DNA of 27,326 bases from Clostridia bacterium (GCA_017517985.1 JAFWWX010000397.1:1-27326), one strand, 5' to 3'. Numbered from the stretch's first letter, positions 13,818-22,626 are shown. Notes: a model not told the origin generated them from the sequence alone. Translations and numbers: made by a program.

Positions 13818-15803
13818 TTATTTGTTTGAAAAACCAAAGTTTTTCTTGATAATTGCAAGGTCAGTAACACCAACCGAACCATCTTCGTCAAGGTCAACTA
13901 ATTTTATATATGGTTTATCCGCATCGTTTTCGATATTTTTACTGAAGCCTCTGATAAGTCTTATATAGTCTTCAATATCAACAATACCGTCACCGGCATC
14001 ATCTTTATAGCTTGCCTTGATGTCGCCGTGACCAGCCACGAAGTTTGCACCCAAACTTCCGATTTCGGTGGCTCTATAAGTCTCATCATCCAGGAAGTCC
14101 GCGGTGTCAACCTCTACAGAAACACTTGCATAACCGTTCTTGACAAGAACAAGACGAATTTTTTCGCCATAGAAATCCTCATTAAAGGCTGTGTATTGCT
14201 CGCTGACACCAAGAGTTAATGTTCCGTCTTCACCGGTACGAGAGCCGGCATTTTCAAGCTTTGCCTCTCCAAGTATGTTTCCGACAGTATCTTTAATTAC
14301 AAGCTTTAATTCGTTACCTGCAATCGGAGTTCCCGAACTTCTGCCGAGTGTAACCACTACATCTGTAAGGTCAATAGCTCCTACTTTTGCCAAAGGCTCG
14401 CCACTGAAGATTACTTCTGTCGGAGTGTTGCCTGAATTCATAGCTGAAGCCGACACGGTTTGTGTTTTTTCACCGTTTGTGTTTAATGTATATTCAGTTC
14501 CGTTTACGGTAACCTTTCTGTTGTCGGATGTAAATTTGAACTTAAGCTCACCTGATTCAACTACAACATCAATATAATCGTCTTTATCATCGCCACTGCA
14601 GTTCAATATGTAGTCATGGTAGCTGTTGAATTTGTTTTTATATGTGCTTCCCTGTTCTCCAATCTCTCCATATTGTCCAGCGTAAGAACCATTTGCGAAT
14701 ACAAGAATATTCTTTTCGGAGGTGTTTTTAGATCCAAGACGGCTTCCTGCAAAAACACCAATGTTCATATCAGACTCAGTAACAAGGTTAACATTGGGTC
14801 CAATTATAAGGGTTGTTGTACCATTTACATAATTACTTGATTCATAGGAACCAAACAAACTCACTTCATTATAACAACCCGAATAAACTCGTCTTGTTAC
14901 TTCACCGCCGGTAAGTGTAATATGAGTATTGCCGGTTAGCGTTCCGCCGGCAACTGCATTACCACCGAAAATACCTTCAACCGTACCGCCAGTCATTGTA
15001 ATATTGGTGTTGACTACTGCGCCACTACCTGTTTGTCCGCCGCCACCAAAGACATTATCATCTACCGTACCGCCGGAAATATTTATGTTGGTTGTGCAAC
15101 TTTGAAGATTAACGCCGTTACCTGTACCATAAATAAATTTTGCAGTTCCGCCGTTAAAGTTGATATTTGTTGATTTTGTTACTGCACCGCCATTACCGCC
15201 ACCAAATATCTCATCACAACTAGCATTTCCGCCAAATGTAACATTTGTGCTTCCGGTGACTCTATAACCATTTCCGCAGCCACCGTAAACATCACCGGTT
15301 ATCTTTGTGTTGCCCAATATCGTTACATTTGTGTCTCCTTTGATGTGCCTTATTCCGCCACCGTATATATTAGCGTATGTTCCGCTGTGTATTTCGATGT
15401 TTGTATTTCCGGGTATATCCTGACTTTTATCTCCCTCGATTTTTCCGCCGTATATTGTAAGTGCAGATGATGTAACAACATTATCACCAATATATAGCGG
15501 GTAATAATCGGCAAATATTGGGTATTCGCTTTGAATCGTAATGTTCTCGATTATCAATGCACGGTCGAGAAGGATTCCTGTCGTATCTCTTGCTGCTGTT
15601 TCGTTATCAAGTACAAGAACAGCACCGTTTCCGCCACCCGCAATATGCAATGCTCCGGTTGGATAATCTTCAAGAACTTCGCTGTAATTTGTGTTACCTG
15701 TAATTACCACTTCTGTATATTCCTGCGCCATAGCGGAGCTACAGAGCGCAAGGCAGGCAAAAATTGCACTAAAAATTAAGAATCTAAATCCAAGCTTTTT
15801 CAT
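13818..15803 (-). CDS. Secreted beta-helix-like repeat protein with C-terminal dockerin
   Basis: A 661-residue secreted protein. Residues 1-26 are a signal peptide (ends SSAMA). Residues ~112-310 consist of about eight degenerate repeats of ~25 residues of the type T-N-I-x-I-x-G-G-T-x(4)-I-F-G-G-G-x-G, for example TNINISGGTVDDNVFGGGG, suggesting a right-handed beta-helix or solenoid. Residues ~470-590 are a beta-sandwich-like module resembling the one before the dockerin in the 25053-27326 protein. Residues ~591-661 are the dockerin: DDAGDGIVDIEDYIRLIRGF and DLDEDGSVGVTDLAIIKKNF. No catalytic residues are recognised; an adhesin or glycan-binding role is inferred. AAAGGAC precedes the ATG at 15801-15803. 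Confidence 0.88.
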   Translation of the reverse strand: MKKLGFRFLIFSAIFACLALCSSAMAQEYTEVVITGNTNYSEVLEDYPTGALHIAGGGNGAVLVLDNETAARDTTGILLDRALIIENITIQSEYPIFADYYPLYIGDNVVTSSALTIYGGKIEGDKSQDIPGNTNIEIHSGTYANIYGGGIRHIKGDTNVTILGNTKITGDVYGGCGNGYRVTGSTNVTFGGNASCDEIFGGGNGGAVTKSTNINFNGGTAKFIYGTGNGVNLQSCTTNINISGGTVDDNVFGGGGQTGSGAVVNTNITMTGGTVEGIFGGNAVAGGTLTGNTHITLTGGEVTRRVYSGCYNEVSLFGSYESSNYVNGTTTLIIGPNVNLVTESDMNIGVFAGSRLGSKNTSEKNILVFANGSYAGQYGEIGEQGSTYKNKFNSYHDYILNCSGDDKDDYIDVVVESGELKFKFTSDNRKVTVNGTEYTLNTNGEKTQTVSASAMNSGNTPTEVIFSGEPLAKVGAIDLTDVVVTLGRSSGTPIAGNELKLVIKDTVGNILGEAKLENAGSRTGEDGTLTLGVSEQYTAFNEDFYGEKIRLVLVKNGYASVSVEVDTADFLDDETYRATEIGSLGANFVAGHGDIKASYKDDAGDGIVDIEDYIRLIRGFSKNIENDADKPYIKLVDLDEDGSVGVTDLAIIKKNFGFSNK

Positions 15804-15956
15804 AATCTAAAGTCCTTTCCTGAATCTGTTGTGTTATTTCAAGTACTGAAGATTCACGTACAATATTTTTACGATAACGTATTTTGAATGTTCACAGCAG
15901 TGCTGTTTACCTCTATTTTCTGCACTTGTGACAATAATAACATTCTATTAAGCTAC

Positions 15957-15985
15957 ATTATAGCACAACAATTTCCAATTGTCAC
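15957..15985 (-). promoter_or_regulatory. Promoter of the beta-helix/dockerin gene
   Basis: Minus-strand GTGACA (15980-15985), 17-bp spacer, TATAAT (15957-15962) with a TGC extension. The leader is about 147 nt. Confidence 0.72.
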
Positions 15986-16135
15986 TACCCATTTTAAAAA
16001 ATTACAATCTGTTCTTCTTTTGTACAAATTTTCCCTTGTCAAAAACCGTCATTTTGTTGCAAATTATACAAATGTATAGCCTACACGCAATTTATATGGG
16101 GGTAAAAACAGAACAAAATAATATTAAATAACCTA

Positions 16136-16164
16136 TTGACGAAACAAGAAAGAAGTTGTATAAT
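16136..16164 (+). promoter_or_regulatory. Promoter of the DnaC/DnaI-like gene
   Basis: TTGACG (16136-16141), 17-bp spacer, TATAAT (16159-16164). The predicted start near 16171 leaves no room for a ribosome site ahead of the ATG at 16174, which supports initiation at 16204. Confidence 0.8.
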
Positions 16165-16203
16165 TAAAGTAGTATGCGATATTTTTTGCAAAGGAGTGAA
16201 AAT

Positions 16204-17211
16204 ATGTCCTTTACAGAGGAAACAGCAAAAAAAGTCCGGGATGAATTTGACAGAAAAAGAAACGCTGCGCAGGACGATGCCGACGCAAGACGAAGTGCAA
16301 TACATTCAAAAATCCCCGATATAGAAGCTATTGACAGACAACTTGCAAACACCGGTCTTGAGGTATACAAGAGTGCAGTTCGCGGAGAGAACATAGAAGA
16401 TAAAATATCATATATGAAAAAAACCACCGCAGAGCTTAAAAAGCTTCGTGCGGAGATTCTCAAAAAGAACGGCTACTCGCCCGACTGCACTGATGTCAGA
16501 TACGAATGTAACATATGCTCTGATACAGGATATGACGGAATCCACTACTGCGAATGTTTCAGGCGTGAGATGATAAAGGAAGCATATCTCAGCTCCGGCC
16601 TTGGCGGAATGCTCCGCGAGCAGAGCTTCGAGAGCTTCTCTCTTTCTTATTACAGCGACGAAAAGGATTCCTCCGGCATTTCCGAGAGGGACAGAATAAG
16701 AAGCATTGTTACCAACGCAAAGAAATATGCAGAAAACTTCGGCAACGAAAAGCCGGGAGAATGTAAGAATCTTATTTTCTTCGGCGGAACAGGACTTGGC
16801 AAGACACACATATCCACTTCAATTGCAAAAAAAGTGATTGAAAAGGGGTACAGCGTGGTTTACGATACCGCATCAAATATTCTCTCCGCCTTTGAAAACG
16901 AAAAGTTCTCAAGAAACAAGGCAGAGTCGCAGACAGAAAAGTATCTTGAATGTGACCTTCTCATTATAGACGACCTTGGCGCTGAGTTCCGAAGCCAGCT
17001 TACCGAGGCACAGCTGTATAATCTTCTCAATTCAAGAATCTGTGCAGGCAAGGCTATGATTATCAGTACAAACCTTGATGACGGCAAAGCCCTCTCCTCT
17101 GCCTACAACGAAAGAATCACATCAAGACTCCTCGGTGAGTTTAGAGCCTTCGGTTTTGTGGGAAGCGACATAAGATTCCAGAAAAGAAAGAACGCAAAAA
17201 AGGCAAAGTAA
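16204..17211 (+). CDS. DnaC/DnaI-like AAA+ ATPase (probable replicative helicase loader)
   Basis: A 335-residue cytosolic ATPase of the DnaC/DnaI/IstB type. The N-terminal ~90 residues are charged and helical, a likely helicase-binding region. A Cys cluster CNICSDTG...CEC (Cys102, 105, 116, 118) would bind zinc, as in DnaI. Walker A GGTGLGKT is at 194-201, Walker B LLIIDDLG at 252-259, sensor 1 STN at 288-290, and an arginine-finger region NERITSRLL at 302-310. Length and order match chromosomal helicase loaders; IS21 IstB is less likely because there is no transposase next to it. The start at 16204 has AAAGGAG at ideal spacing. It is a single-gene unit ended by the hairpin at 17260. Confidence 0.85.
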   Translation: MSFTEETAKKVRDEFDRKRNAAQDDADARRSAIHSKIPDIEAIDRQLANTGLEVYKSAVRGENIEDKISYMKKTTAELKKLRAEILKKNGYSPDCTDVRYECNICSDTGYDGIHYCECFRREMIKEAYLSSGLGGMLREQSFESFSLSYYSDEKDSSGISERDRIRSIVTNAKKYAENFGNEKPGECKNLIFFGGTGLGKTHISTSIAKKVIEKGYSVVYDTASNILSAFENEKFSRNKAESQTEKYLECDLLIIDDLGAEFRSQLTEAQLYNLLNSRICAGKAMIISTNLDDGKALSSAYNERITSRLLGEFRAFGFVGSDIRFQKRKNAKKAK

Positions 17212-17259
17212 CAAGCAGGATTATATACGCAGAATGATTGATGCGTGTAAAAACAAAAT

Positions 17260-17290
17260 GCCCCCTGAAAGCACAACACTTTCAGGGGGC
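17260..17290. terminator. Bidirectional terminator between the ATPase and PHP genes
   Basis: A perfect 12-bp stem GCCCCCTGAAAG/CTTTCAGGGGGC (17260-17271 with 17279-17290) has a 7-nt loop. It is followed by GTATTTTTAT on the plus strand and ATTTTGTTTTTAC on the minus strand, serving convergent genes on both sides. Confidence 0.9.
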
Positions 17291-17347
17291 GTATTTTTAT
17301 ATTTTGAGGTTACACCTCGGTCGGTATCTGTTACCCTTTTACCGTTT

Positions 17348-18076
17348 TCATTCCCGATACGCAGGATTCTGCAAGTTTTCTCCAAAGTTACCTGCTTCAA
17401 TGTTTCTTATAAGTCCCACATTTCCGGATTTCACAAGTCTTACGAAATCCTTTTCATTTTTTGCACGCTCCGGCAGAATTATCCCTGCATTCCCAAAACT
17501 GTCGGTATGGTGTACATCACCACCGGAAAGCATAATAAGTCCTGTTTTCTTTGCAAAAGCCTCCGCTTTGATATTATCTTCGCGAGAATTTCCAAAATTG
17601 TAAACCTCGATTGCATCAAAGAGAGTGGCACAAGGCTCGGCGTCGGGATTCTTTATATAATATCTCGCTCTGAACGGGTGCGCGCAGGCAATAAGTCCTC
17701 CATTTTTTCTTACAAAAGCTGATATTTCAGCTATGGTCATACGAGGAAACTCACCGCAATCAGCAATAGTTTCCGGAGAAAGACCGTAAATAAGACACTC
17801 CTTACCGCCACCATACCCTTCTTCAAGACCAAAAAGTACGTCAATATCATATTTGTCACCAAGTTCCTTTGCACATAGCCAGTCGTTCTCATAATGGCGA
17901 ACAAAGTCACGCCAGGGGAGAGTTCTGTCTATCGCCGTGTTACCACGGTAAAAGTGGTTGGTGAATACCATTCCGGCAAAGCCCTTTTCCTTTGCTATTT
18001 TTATATATTCCGTTGAATCGGAAACTCCGCAGGCGCTTGTGCCGGCTGAATGAAGGTGTATTTCGTATTTAAACAT
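17348..18076 (-). CDS. PHP-domain metal-dependent phosphoesterase
   Basis: A 242-residue cytosolic protein with the polymerase-and-histidinol-phosphatase fold. The metal-site motifs are in order: HLHS (His7, His9), TNHF (His41), GLEEGY (Glu85), AHPFR (His133) and GGDVHH (Asp187, His189). Stand-alone PHP proteins hydrolyse phosphate esters such as histidinol phosphate or nucleotides; the substrate is not evident, and length and motifs do not settle whether it is a histidinol phosphatase. AAAGGA precedes the ATG at 18074-18076. It follows the M20 gene by 89 bp but has a promoter of its own, so the two may be transcribed separately. Confidence 0.88.
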   Translation of the reverse strand: MFKYEIHLHSAGTSACGVSDSTEYIKIAKEKGFAGMVFTNHFYRGNTAIDRTLPWRDFVRHYENDWLCAKELGDKYDIDVLFGLEEGYGGGKECLIYGLSPETIADCGEFPRMTIAEISAFVRKNGGLIACAHPFRARYYIKNPDAEPCATLFDAIEVYNFGNSREDNIKAEAFAKKTGLIMLSGGDVHHTDSFGNAGIILPERAKNEKDFVRLVKSGNVGLIRNIEAGNFGENLQNPAYRE

Positions 18077-18112
18077 AGACTGTTCCTTTTTCTGTATTGT
18101 ACTATAATAATA

Positions 18113-18141
18113 CTTATATCAAAAAAAGAAGTGTTTGTCAA
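18113..18141 (-). promoter_or_regulatory. Promoter of the PHP gene
   Basis: Minus-strand TTGACA (18136-18141), 17-bp spacer, TATAAG (18113-18118), in the short gap after the M20 gene. Confidence 0.75.
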
Positions 18142-18165
18142 TTGTATTTTGGAATACCTTCGGCT

Positions 18166-19374
18166 TTACTGCGAAAGATTCCCAAAAAATCCAAGACACA
18201 CCGAAACAAGCGAGGCACAGCCATTTATCATCGCTTCTTCGTCAAAGGTGACCTTCGGATGATGTAGCGGATAGGTGTAACCATCCTTTACATTTCCCGA
18301 GGCAAGAGCAAGCATAACAGATGGTACTTGCTGACTTATATATGAAAAATCCTCCGAGCCTGAGGTTTTTGTGCTTTTGGTATTAAGCTCTGCGGAATTT
18401 ATAACGTACTTCTTCCCAAGTACCCTTCCAATACTTTCAAGGGCAATGTTGCAAAGGTTTTTATCATTCACAAGCGACGGACAACCACTTGTAAATGTAA
18501 CCTTTACACTTGTGCCAAAGGTTTTTGCAACTCCCTCGGATATTTCAACAATCCGCCTTTTTATATATTCCCGAAGCTCGTTCGTAAAGCAACGCATAGT
18601 TCCTCTGAGTGTAGCAAATTCCGGAATAACATTGGCAGAGTTCCCTGCAGTTACAGAGCCGAATGTCAATATCGCCCTTTGGGAAAAGGAAAGCTCCCTT
18701 GAAGTTATCTCCGAGAGGGATGTAACTATTGTGCAGGCGGTATAAATGGGGTCTTTGCCAAGGGCGGGACTTGAGCCGTGACAGCCTTTCCCGCTTACTG
18801 TAATTTCAAAAAAGTCGGCGCAGGGAGCAGATTCTCCGGGAGTTGCGACAATTACCGTTCCTGTTTTAAGCTCTGTTGCTGTCATAACGTGAATCATTAA
18901 TGCTCCGTTTGGAGTGGGGTTTTCAAGTATACCGTTTTCTATCATATCCACAGCACCGCAAAGAATTTCCTCGGCCGACTGGAACATCAGCTTTACACAT
19001 CCGCCAATTTTCTCACATTGCGTTTTCAGTATTTTTACCGCGCCCAAAAGCTGCGCCGTGTGTATATCGTGTCCACAACTGTGCATCCTGCCGTTCCTTG
19101 AAGCGTATTCAAGGTTTGTTTCTTCCGCTGTAGCAAGTCCGTCCGTATCTGCACGCAGAAGAAAGCACTTTTCACCCTCTCCGATAATTGCGGAAAGTCC
19201 GCATTTTCCGACAAATTCCGCCTCTATCTGCATTTCTGATAGCTTTTGGTGTATATACTGAATAGTCTCGTTGTTGTCAAAGTCGACTCCTGGGTTTTTA
19301 TGCAGATGCCGTCTTATTTCTCGCATATATTCGAGGTTTTCCCGCGAGAGTTTTACAATATCTTCGCACTTCAT
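18166..19374 (-). CDS. M20D-family amidohydrolase/peptidase
   Basis: A 402-residue cytosolic metallohydrolase of the M20D group (IAA-amino acid hydrolase, N-acyl-amino acid amidohydrolase, HipO-like). Motifs include RRHLHKNPG, LLRADTDGL (metal-bridging Asp), MHSCGHDIHTAQLLGA (Cys100, His102), FQSAEEI (Glu135-Glu136), MIHVM (His162) and LHHPKV near the C-terminus. Such enzymes remove acyl groups from amino acids or cleave hippurate-type amides; the true substrate is open. The start at 19372-19374 is set by GGAGGAG 4 nt upstream; a longer frame begins at a TTG at 19410 without a ribosome site. A small open frame with a ribosome site lies just upstream (19418-19486). Confidence 0.88.
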   Translation of the reverse strand: MKCEDIVKLSRENLEYMREIRRHLHKNPGVDFDNNETIQYIHQKLSEMQIEAEFVGKCGLSAIIGEGEKCFLLRADTDGLATAEETNLEYASRNGRMHSCGHDIHTAQLLGAVKILKTQCEKIGGCVKLMFQSAEEILCGAVDMIENGILENPTPNGALMIHVMTATELKTGTVIVATPGESAPCADFFEITVSGKGCHGSSPALGKDPIYTACTIVTSLSEITSRELSFSQRAILTFGSVTAGNSANVIPEFATLRGTMRCFTNELREYIKRRIVEISEGVAKTFGTSVKVTFTSGCPSLVNDKNLCNIALESIGRVLGKKYVINSAELNTKSTKTSGSEDFSYISQQVPSVMLALASGNVKDGYTYPLHHPKVTFDEEAMINGCASLVSVCLGFFGNLSQ

Positions 19375-19417
19375 ATTACTCCTCCATTTCGTCGCACAGT
19401 TGCGGCACAAAAAGATA

Positions 19418-19486
19418 TTAAAAATTCCGTAGGAATTTTTGGGCGTGAAACATCTGCAAATAGATAAGCAGACTGTTGTTTTTCAC
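19418..19486 (-). CDS. Possible 22-residue leader ORF upstream of the M20 gene
   Basis: GTG start at 19484-19486 with AAAAAGGAG 8 nt upstream; the peptide reads VKNNSLLIYLQMFHAQKF and four more residues, and stops at TAA 19418-19420. The stop lies next to the 9-bp hairpin at 19420-19440, and the M20 start is 43 bp downstream. It could be a leader peptide or the decayed start of an older gene. No homology can be claimed. Confidence 0.3.
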   Translation of the reverse strand: MKNNSLLIYLQMFHAQKFLRNF

Positions 19487-19711
19487 GATATTTGCTCCTT
19501 TTTATTTTATTATCTGCTCTTTTGCACGCAGTATTCCGGAAAGAAAAGAAAATGAAATGTGTATCTTTCCATTTTTCGCAGAACTGCAGTTTGCCGACAA
19601 AATCAAAAACCTAAAATACAAAGTCGGTGAAAATAAGTCAATAAAGGGGATAAAATACACATATAAAGCCCGTTGTGCCGAGGTATAGGCGCAAAATTCA
19701 CAAAATCCGGC

Positions 19712-19740
19712 TTGAATGTTCGTAAAATGTATAATATAAT
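19712..19740 (+). promoter_or_regulatory. Promoter of greA (and probably lysS)
   Basis: TTGAAT (19712-19717), 17-bp spacer, TATAAT (19735-19740). An overlapping TATAAT at 19730-19735 has a spacer that is too short. The leader is about 37 nt. Confidence 0.7.
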
Positions 19741-19783
19741 GTAGGTTGTTATATTATGTAAATTAATTAGGAGGAATTTCCTT

Positions 19784-20257
19784 ATGCAGAAGAAACAGGT
19801 ATATGTATCCGCAGAGGGTCTTTTAAAATTACAGGAGAGACTCGAATATTTAAAGACAACCGGTCGTAAAGAAGCGGCAGAAGAAATCAAAAAGGCAAGA
19901 GCCTTCGGTGACCTTTCGGAAAACAGTGAATACGATGAAGCTAAAAACCATCAGGGTCTTCTTGAAAAGGAAATTGCAGAGCTTGAAGAACAGCTTGCAA
20001 ACGCAGTTATAATTGACGAAAACACCTCCACCGATTCAGTAACAATCGGCTCAAAGGTAAAGGTTTATGACTACGACTTTGAAGAAGAAATAGAATATGC
20101 AATTGTCGGCTCAACAGAAGCAGACCCGCTTCAGTTTAAAATTTCCGACGAATCTCCCATAGGCAAGGCTCTTCTCGGCAAGAAGGTCGGCGACGAATTT
20201 CTTGTTGAAACTCCCGGCGGAGACGTTAAGATTAAGATTATTAATATTTCCAAATAA
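19784..20257 (+). CDS. greA: Transcription elongation factor GreA
   Basis: A 157-residue protein of normal family length. GreA enters the RNA polymerase secondary channel and stimulates cleavage of the nascent RNA in backtracked complexes. The N-terminal coiled-coil hairpin (about residues 8-75) carries the acidic tip [14 protein letters not shown] (Asp43, Glu46), which positions the catalytic magnesium. The C-terminal FKBP-like domain ends in the typical [20 protein letters not shown] section. AGGAGG lies 8 nt before the ATG at 19784. lysS follows after 410 bp on the same strand; greA-lysS is a common order in Firmicutes. No terminator was found between them, so lysS is probably read through from the greA promoter. 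Confidence 0.97.
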   Translation: MQKKQVYVSAEGLLKLQERLEYLKTTGRKEAAEEIKKARAFGDLSENSEYDEAKNHQGLLEKEIAELEEQLANAVIIDENTSTDSVTIGSKVKVYDYDFEEEIEYAIVGSTEADPLQFKISDESPIGKALLGKKVGDEFLVETPGGDVKIKIINISK

Positions 20258-20667
20258 GTTGGATGTAGTGTGGATTTGAAAATGCATAATGCATAATGCG
20301 TAATGCATAAAAAGAATCCAGAGGATTCCTTAAAGAAATCGATGATTTCTTTATCGAGGTTGGAAACTTCATTTTCTTCATTTAACAAAAAATGGCGGGG
20401 CAATAAGCTGTCTGCGAGACGCCCGTGGGTTGGGCGGCTTGCACGGAATACAGTAACAAATTTGAAGTTCCCAAAAGAGGCACAGCAACAATGCTGAAGC
20501 CTTCGACTTCAAAAAGCAATCCCCGGAGCCGGAGCGTAAGCGAGGGCGGAGAACATAAAATTCTTTGCGTCTCTTTCCGAAAGTCAGCAAAGGTGACCTT
20601 ATTCGACCTTGTCGAACTTCATAAGAGACCCGCCGGAGGCATCCCGTAAAAGAAAGGAACAGACAAA
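20258..20667 (+). other. 410-bp greA-lysS spacer, no gene
   Basis: No coding sequence, promoter or terminator is convincing. The left part holds the AATGCAT heptamers and mini-hairpins. The right part is GC-richer and contains GGCGGGGCAATA (about 20394-20405), the inverse of a segment at about 9056-9067, a GAAG/CTTC mini-hairpin near 20502-20516, and a CCGGAGCCGG palindrome near 20524. It is unusually long for a greA-lysS spacer and looks like inserted repeat material in the leader of lysS. Confidence 0.6.
20281..20370 (+). repeat. AATGCAT heptamer array followed by three mini-hairpins
   Basis: Four tandem 7-mers (AATGCAT, AATGCAT, AATGCGT, AATGCAT) occupy 20281-20308. Then come GAATCC-AGA-GGATTC (20314-20328), TAAAGAAATC-GAT-GATTTCTTTA (20331-20353) and GAGGTT-GGA-AACTTC (20356-20370, one G-U pair). 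All have 3-nt loops. The heptamer differs by one base from the AATTCAT spacers of the array at 11805-12075. Confidence 0.75.
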
Positions 20668-22617
20668 ATGAGCGAACAGATAAACAATGCAAAGCAAAGC
20701 GAAGAAAAGGTGCTGACAGAAAAGGAGCTCAGCCAGCAGATGCAGGTAAGACGCGACAAGCTCGCTGCACTTCAGGAAGCCGGTAATGACCCCTTTGAAA
20801 TAGTAAAGTATCCGCAGGATACACACACAGATGAAATTATCAACAACTTTGACCAGATGGAAGGCAAGACTGTATGTATTGCAGGTCGTCTTATGGCAAA
20901 GCGTGTTATGGGTAAGGCGTCTTTTATCAATGTTCAGGACAGAAACGGAAACATCCAGTGCTATGTATGCCGTGACGACCTTGGTGAAGAAGCTTATGCG
21001 GGATTTAAAAAGTACGACATCGGTGATATTGTTGGTGTTAAGGGTACTGTTTTCAGAACAAAGATGGGCGAAAAGTCCGTTCACGCAACAGAGTGTACCC
21101 TTCTTTCCAAGAGCCTTCGTGTTCTTCCCGAAAAATATCACGGTCTTCGTGACACAGAAATCAGATACAGACAGAGATATACTGACCTTATTGTAAATCC
21201 CGAAGTTAAGGATGTATTTGAAAAGCGTTCAAGAATTATAAAGGAAGTAAGAAACTTCCTTGACGCAAAGGGCTTTATGGAAGTAGAAACTCCCGTTCTT
21301 CAGACAATCGCAGGCGGTGCTTCCGCAAGACCCTTCATTACACATCACAATGCACTTGATATTGATATGTATATGAGAATCGCTCTTGAGCTTCCCTTAA
21401 AGAGACTTATCGTAGGCGGTTTTGAAAGAGTATATGAAATTTCCAGAGTATTCAGAAACGAAGGTATCGACGTTCGTCACAATCCGGAATTTACTCTTAT
21501 GGAGCTTTATCAGGCATATACCGATTACCACGGAATGATGGACATTACAGAAGAAATGTTCAGAACTGTATGTGAAAAGGTAAACGGAACAACAAAGATT
21601 ACTTACGGCGGATACGAGCTTGACCTCGGACAGCCTTTCGCAAGACTTCCCATGGTCGAAGCGGTAAAGCAGTTCTCAGGTGTTGACTTTGACACTCTCA
21701 ATACTCTCGAAGAAGTAAGAGCAGCTGCAAAGGAAAAGCACATTGAATACGAAGAACATCACCTCAAGGGCGATATTCTAAATCTGTTCTTCGACGAATT
21801 TGTTGAAAAGAATCTTATCCAGCCTACATTTATTATTGACTATCCTGTTGAAATCTCTCCCCTTACAAAGAGAAAGCCGGATAAACCCGATTACACAGAG
21901 CGTTTCGAGCTATTTATTATAGGCAGAGAATACGGTAACGCCTATTCCGAACTTAACGACCCGATTGACCAGAGAAAGAGATTTGAACGCCAGGCAGAAC
22001 TTCGTGCTGCAGGCGACGACGAAGCAAACCTTATTGATGAGGACTTTATGTGTGCTCTTGAATACGGTATGCCTCCTACGGGTGGTCTTGGTGTTGGTAT
22101 CGACAGAATGGTAATGCTTCTCACAGGTGCAGAATCCATAAGAGATGTAATTCTTTTCCCAACAATGAAGCCTATCGGAGAAAAGGACAACAGAGCTAAA
22201 GCGGAAGAAAACAACATTGCAAAGCAGAGCGAAGAAAAGATTGACTTCTCAAAGGTAGAAATCGAACCGCTTTTCAAGGAATGTGTTGATTTTGAAACAT
22301 TCTCAAAGTCTGACTTCAGAGCCGTAAAGGTAAAGGAATGTGAAGCTGTTGCAAAGAGTAAAAAGCTTCTTAAGTTCGTACTTGATGACGGAACAGGCAC
22401 AGACAGAGTAATTCTCAGCGGTATCCACTCATACTATGAGCCGGAAGAGCTTGTAGGAAAGACACTTATCGCAATTACAAATCTTCCTCCAAGACCCATG
22501 ATGGGAATTGAATCCAACGGTATGCTTCTTTCAGCTGTTCACAACGAGGAAGGCGAAGAAAAACTTCATCTTCTTATGGTTGACAACCATATTCCCGCAG
22601 GAGCAAAACTTTATTGA
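20668..22617 (+). CDS. lysS: Lysyl-tRNA synthetase (class II) fused to a C-terminal tRNA-binding domain
   Basis: A 649-residue class II lysyl-tRNA synthetase (lysine + ATP + tRNA-Lys gives Lys-tRNA). The OB-fold anticodon-binding domain is at about 65-150. The catalytic domain spans about 165-503, with motif 2 [20 protein letters not shown] (254-273) and motif 3 [15 protein letters not shown] (473-487). After a charged linker (504-530) comes a ~105-residue EMAPII/Trbp111-type tRNA-binding domain (about 541-649; [59 protein letters not shown]). Usual bacterial LysRS ends near residue 500; this domain is typical of the MetRS C-terminus. AAAGGAACAG precedes the ATG. The linker repeats part of the N-terminus (AKQSEEK at 8-14 and 518-524). 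Confidence 0.96.
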   Translation: MSEQINNAKQSEEKVLTEKELSQQMQVRRDKLAALQEAGNDPFEIVKYPQDTHTDEIINNFDQMEGKTVCIAGRLMAKRVMGKASFINVQDRNGNIQCYVCRDDLGEEAYAGFKKYDIGDIVGVKGTVFRTKMGEKSVHATECTLLSKSLRVLPEKYHGLRDTEIRYRQRYTDLIVNPEVKDVFEKRSRIIKEVRNFLDAKGFMEVETPVLQTIAGGASARPFITHHNALDIDMYMRIALELPLKRLIVGGFERVYEISRVFRNEGIDVRHNPEFTLMELYQAYTDYHGMMDITEEMFRTVCEKVNGTTKITYGGYELDLGQPFARLPMVEAVKQFSGVDFDTLNTLEEVRAAAKEKHIEYEEHHLKGDILNLFFDEFVEKNLIQPTFIIDYPVEISPLTKRKPDKPDYTERFELFIIGREYGNAYSELNDPIDQRKRFERQAELRAAGDDEANLIDEDFMCALEYGMPPTGGLGVGIDRMVMLLTGAESIRDVILFPTMKPIGEKDNRAKAEENNIAKQSEEKIDFSKVEIEPLFKECVDFETFSKSDFRAVKVKECEAVAKSKKLLKFVLDDGTGTDRVILSGIHSYYEPEELVGKTLIAITNLPPRPMMGIESNGMLLSAVHNEEGEEKLHLLMVDNHIPAGAKLY

Positions 22618-22626
22618 TAAAAATTC

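Larger units (their letters stand above)
15804..16203. other. 400-bp divergent intergenic region with two promoters
   Basis: Between the minus-strand beta-helix/dockerin gene and the plus-strand ATPase gene. It contains their two promoters and an imperfect palindrome TATACAAATGTATA (16065-16078), which might be an operator for either gene. The dockerin gene leader (about 147 nt) includes an AGCACTGCT palindrome near 15897-15905. No coding sequence is seen. Confidence 0.6.
19375..19783. other. 409-bp divergent region between M20 and greA
   Basis: Besides the greA promoter and a possible small minus-strand ORF (19418-19486), it holds a compact hairpin AAAAATTCC-GTA-GGAATTTTT (19420-19440) with a 3-nt loop like the mini-hairpins elsewhere. 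No convincing promoter for the M20 gene was found. The stretch 19500-19700 shows nothing I can name. Confidence 0.5.

Noticed and set aside
16174..16203. Start of the DnaC-like gene at 16174
   Set aside because: It lies at the predicted transcription start with no ribosome site; AAAGGAG precedes 16204.
16204..17211. IstB-type helper ATPase of an IS21 insertion sequence
   Set aside because: No IstA transposase or terminal inverted repeats are nearby, and the zinc Cys cluster and length fit a chromosomal helicase loader better.
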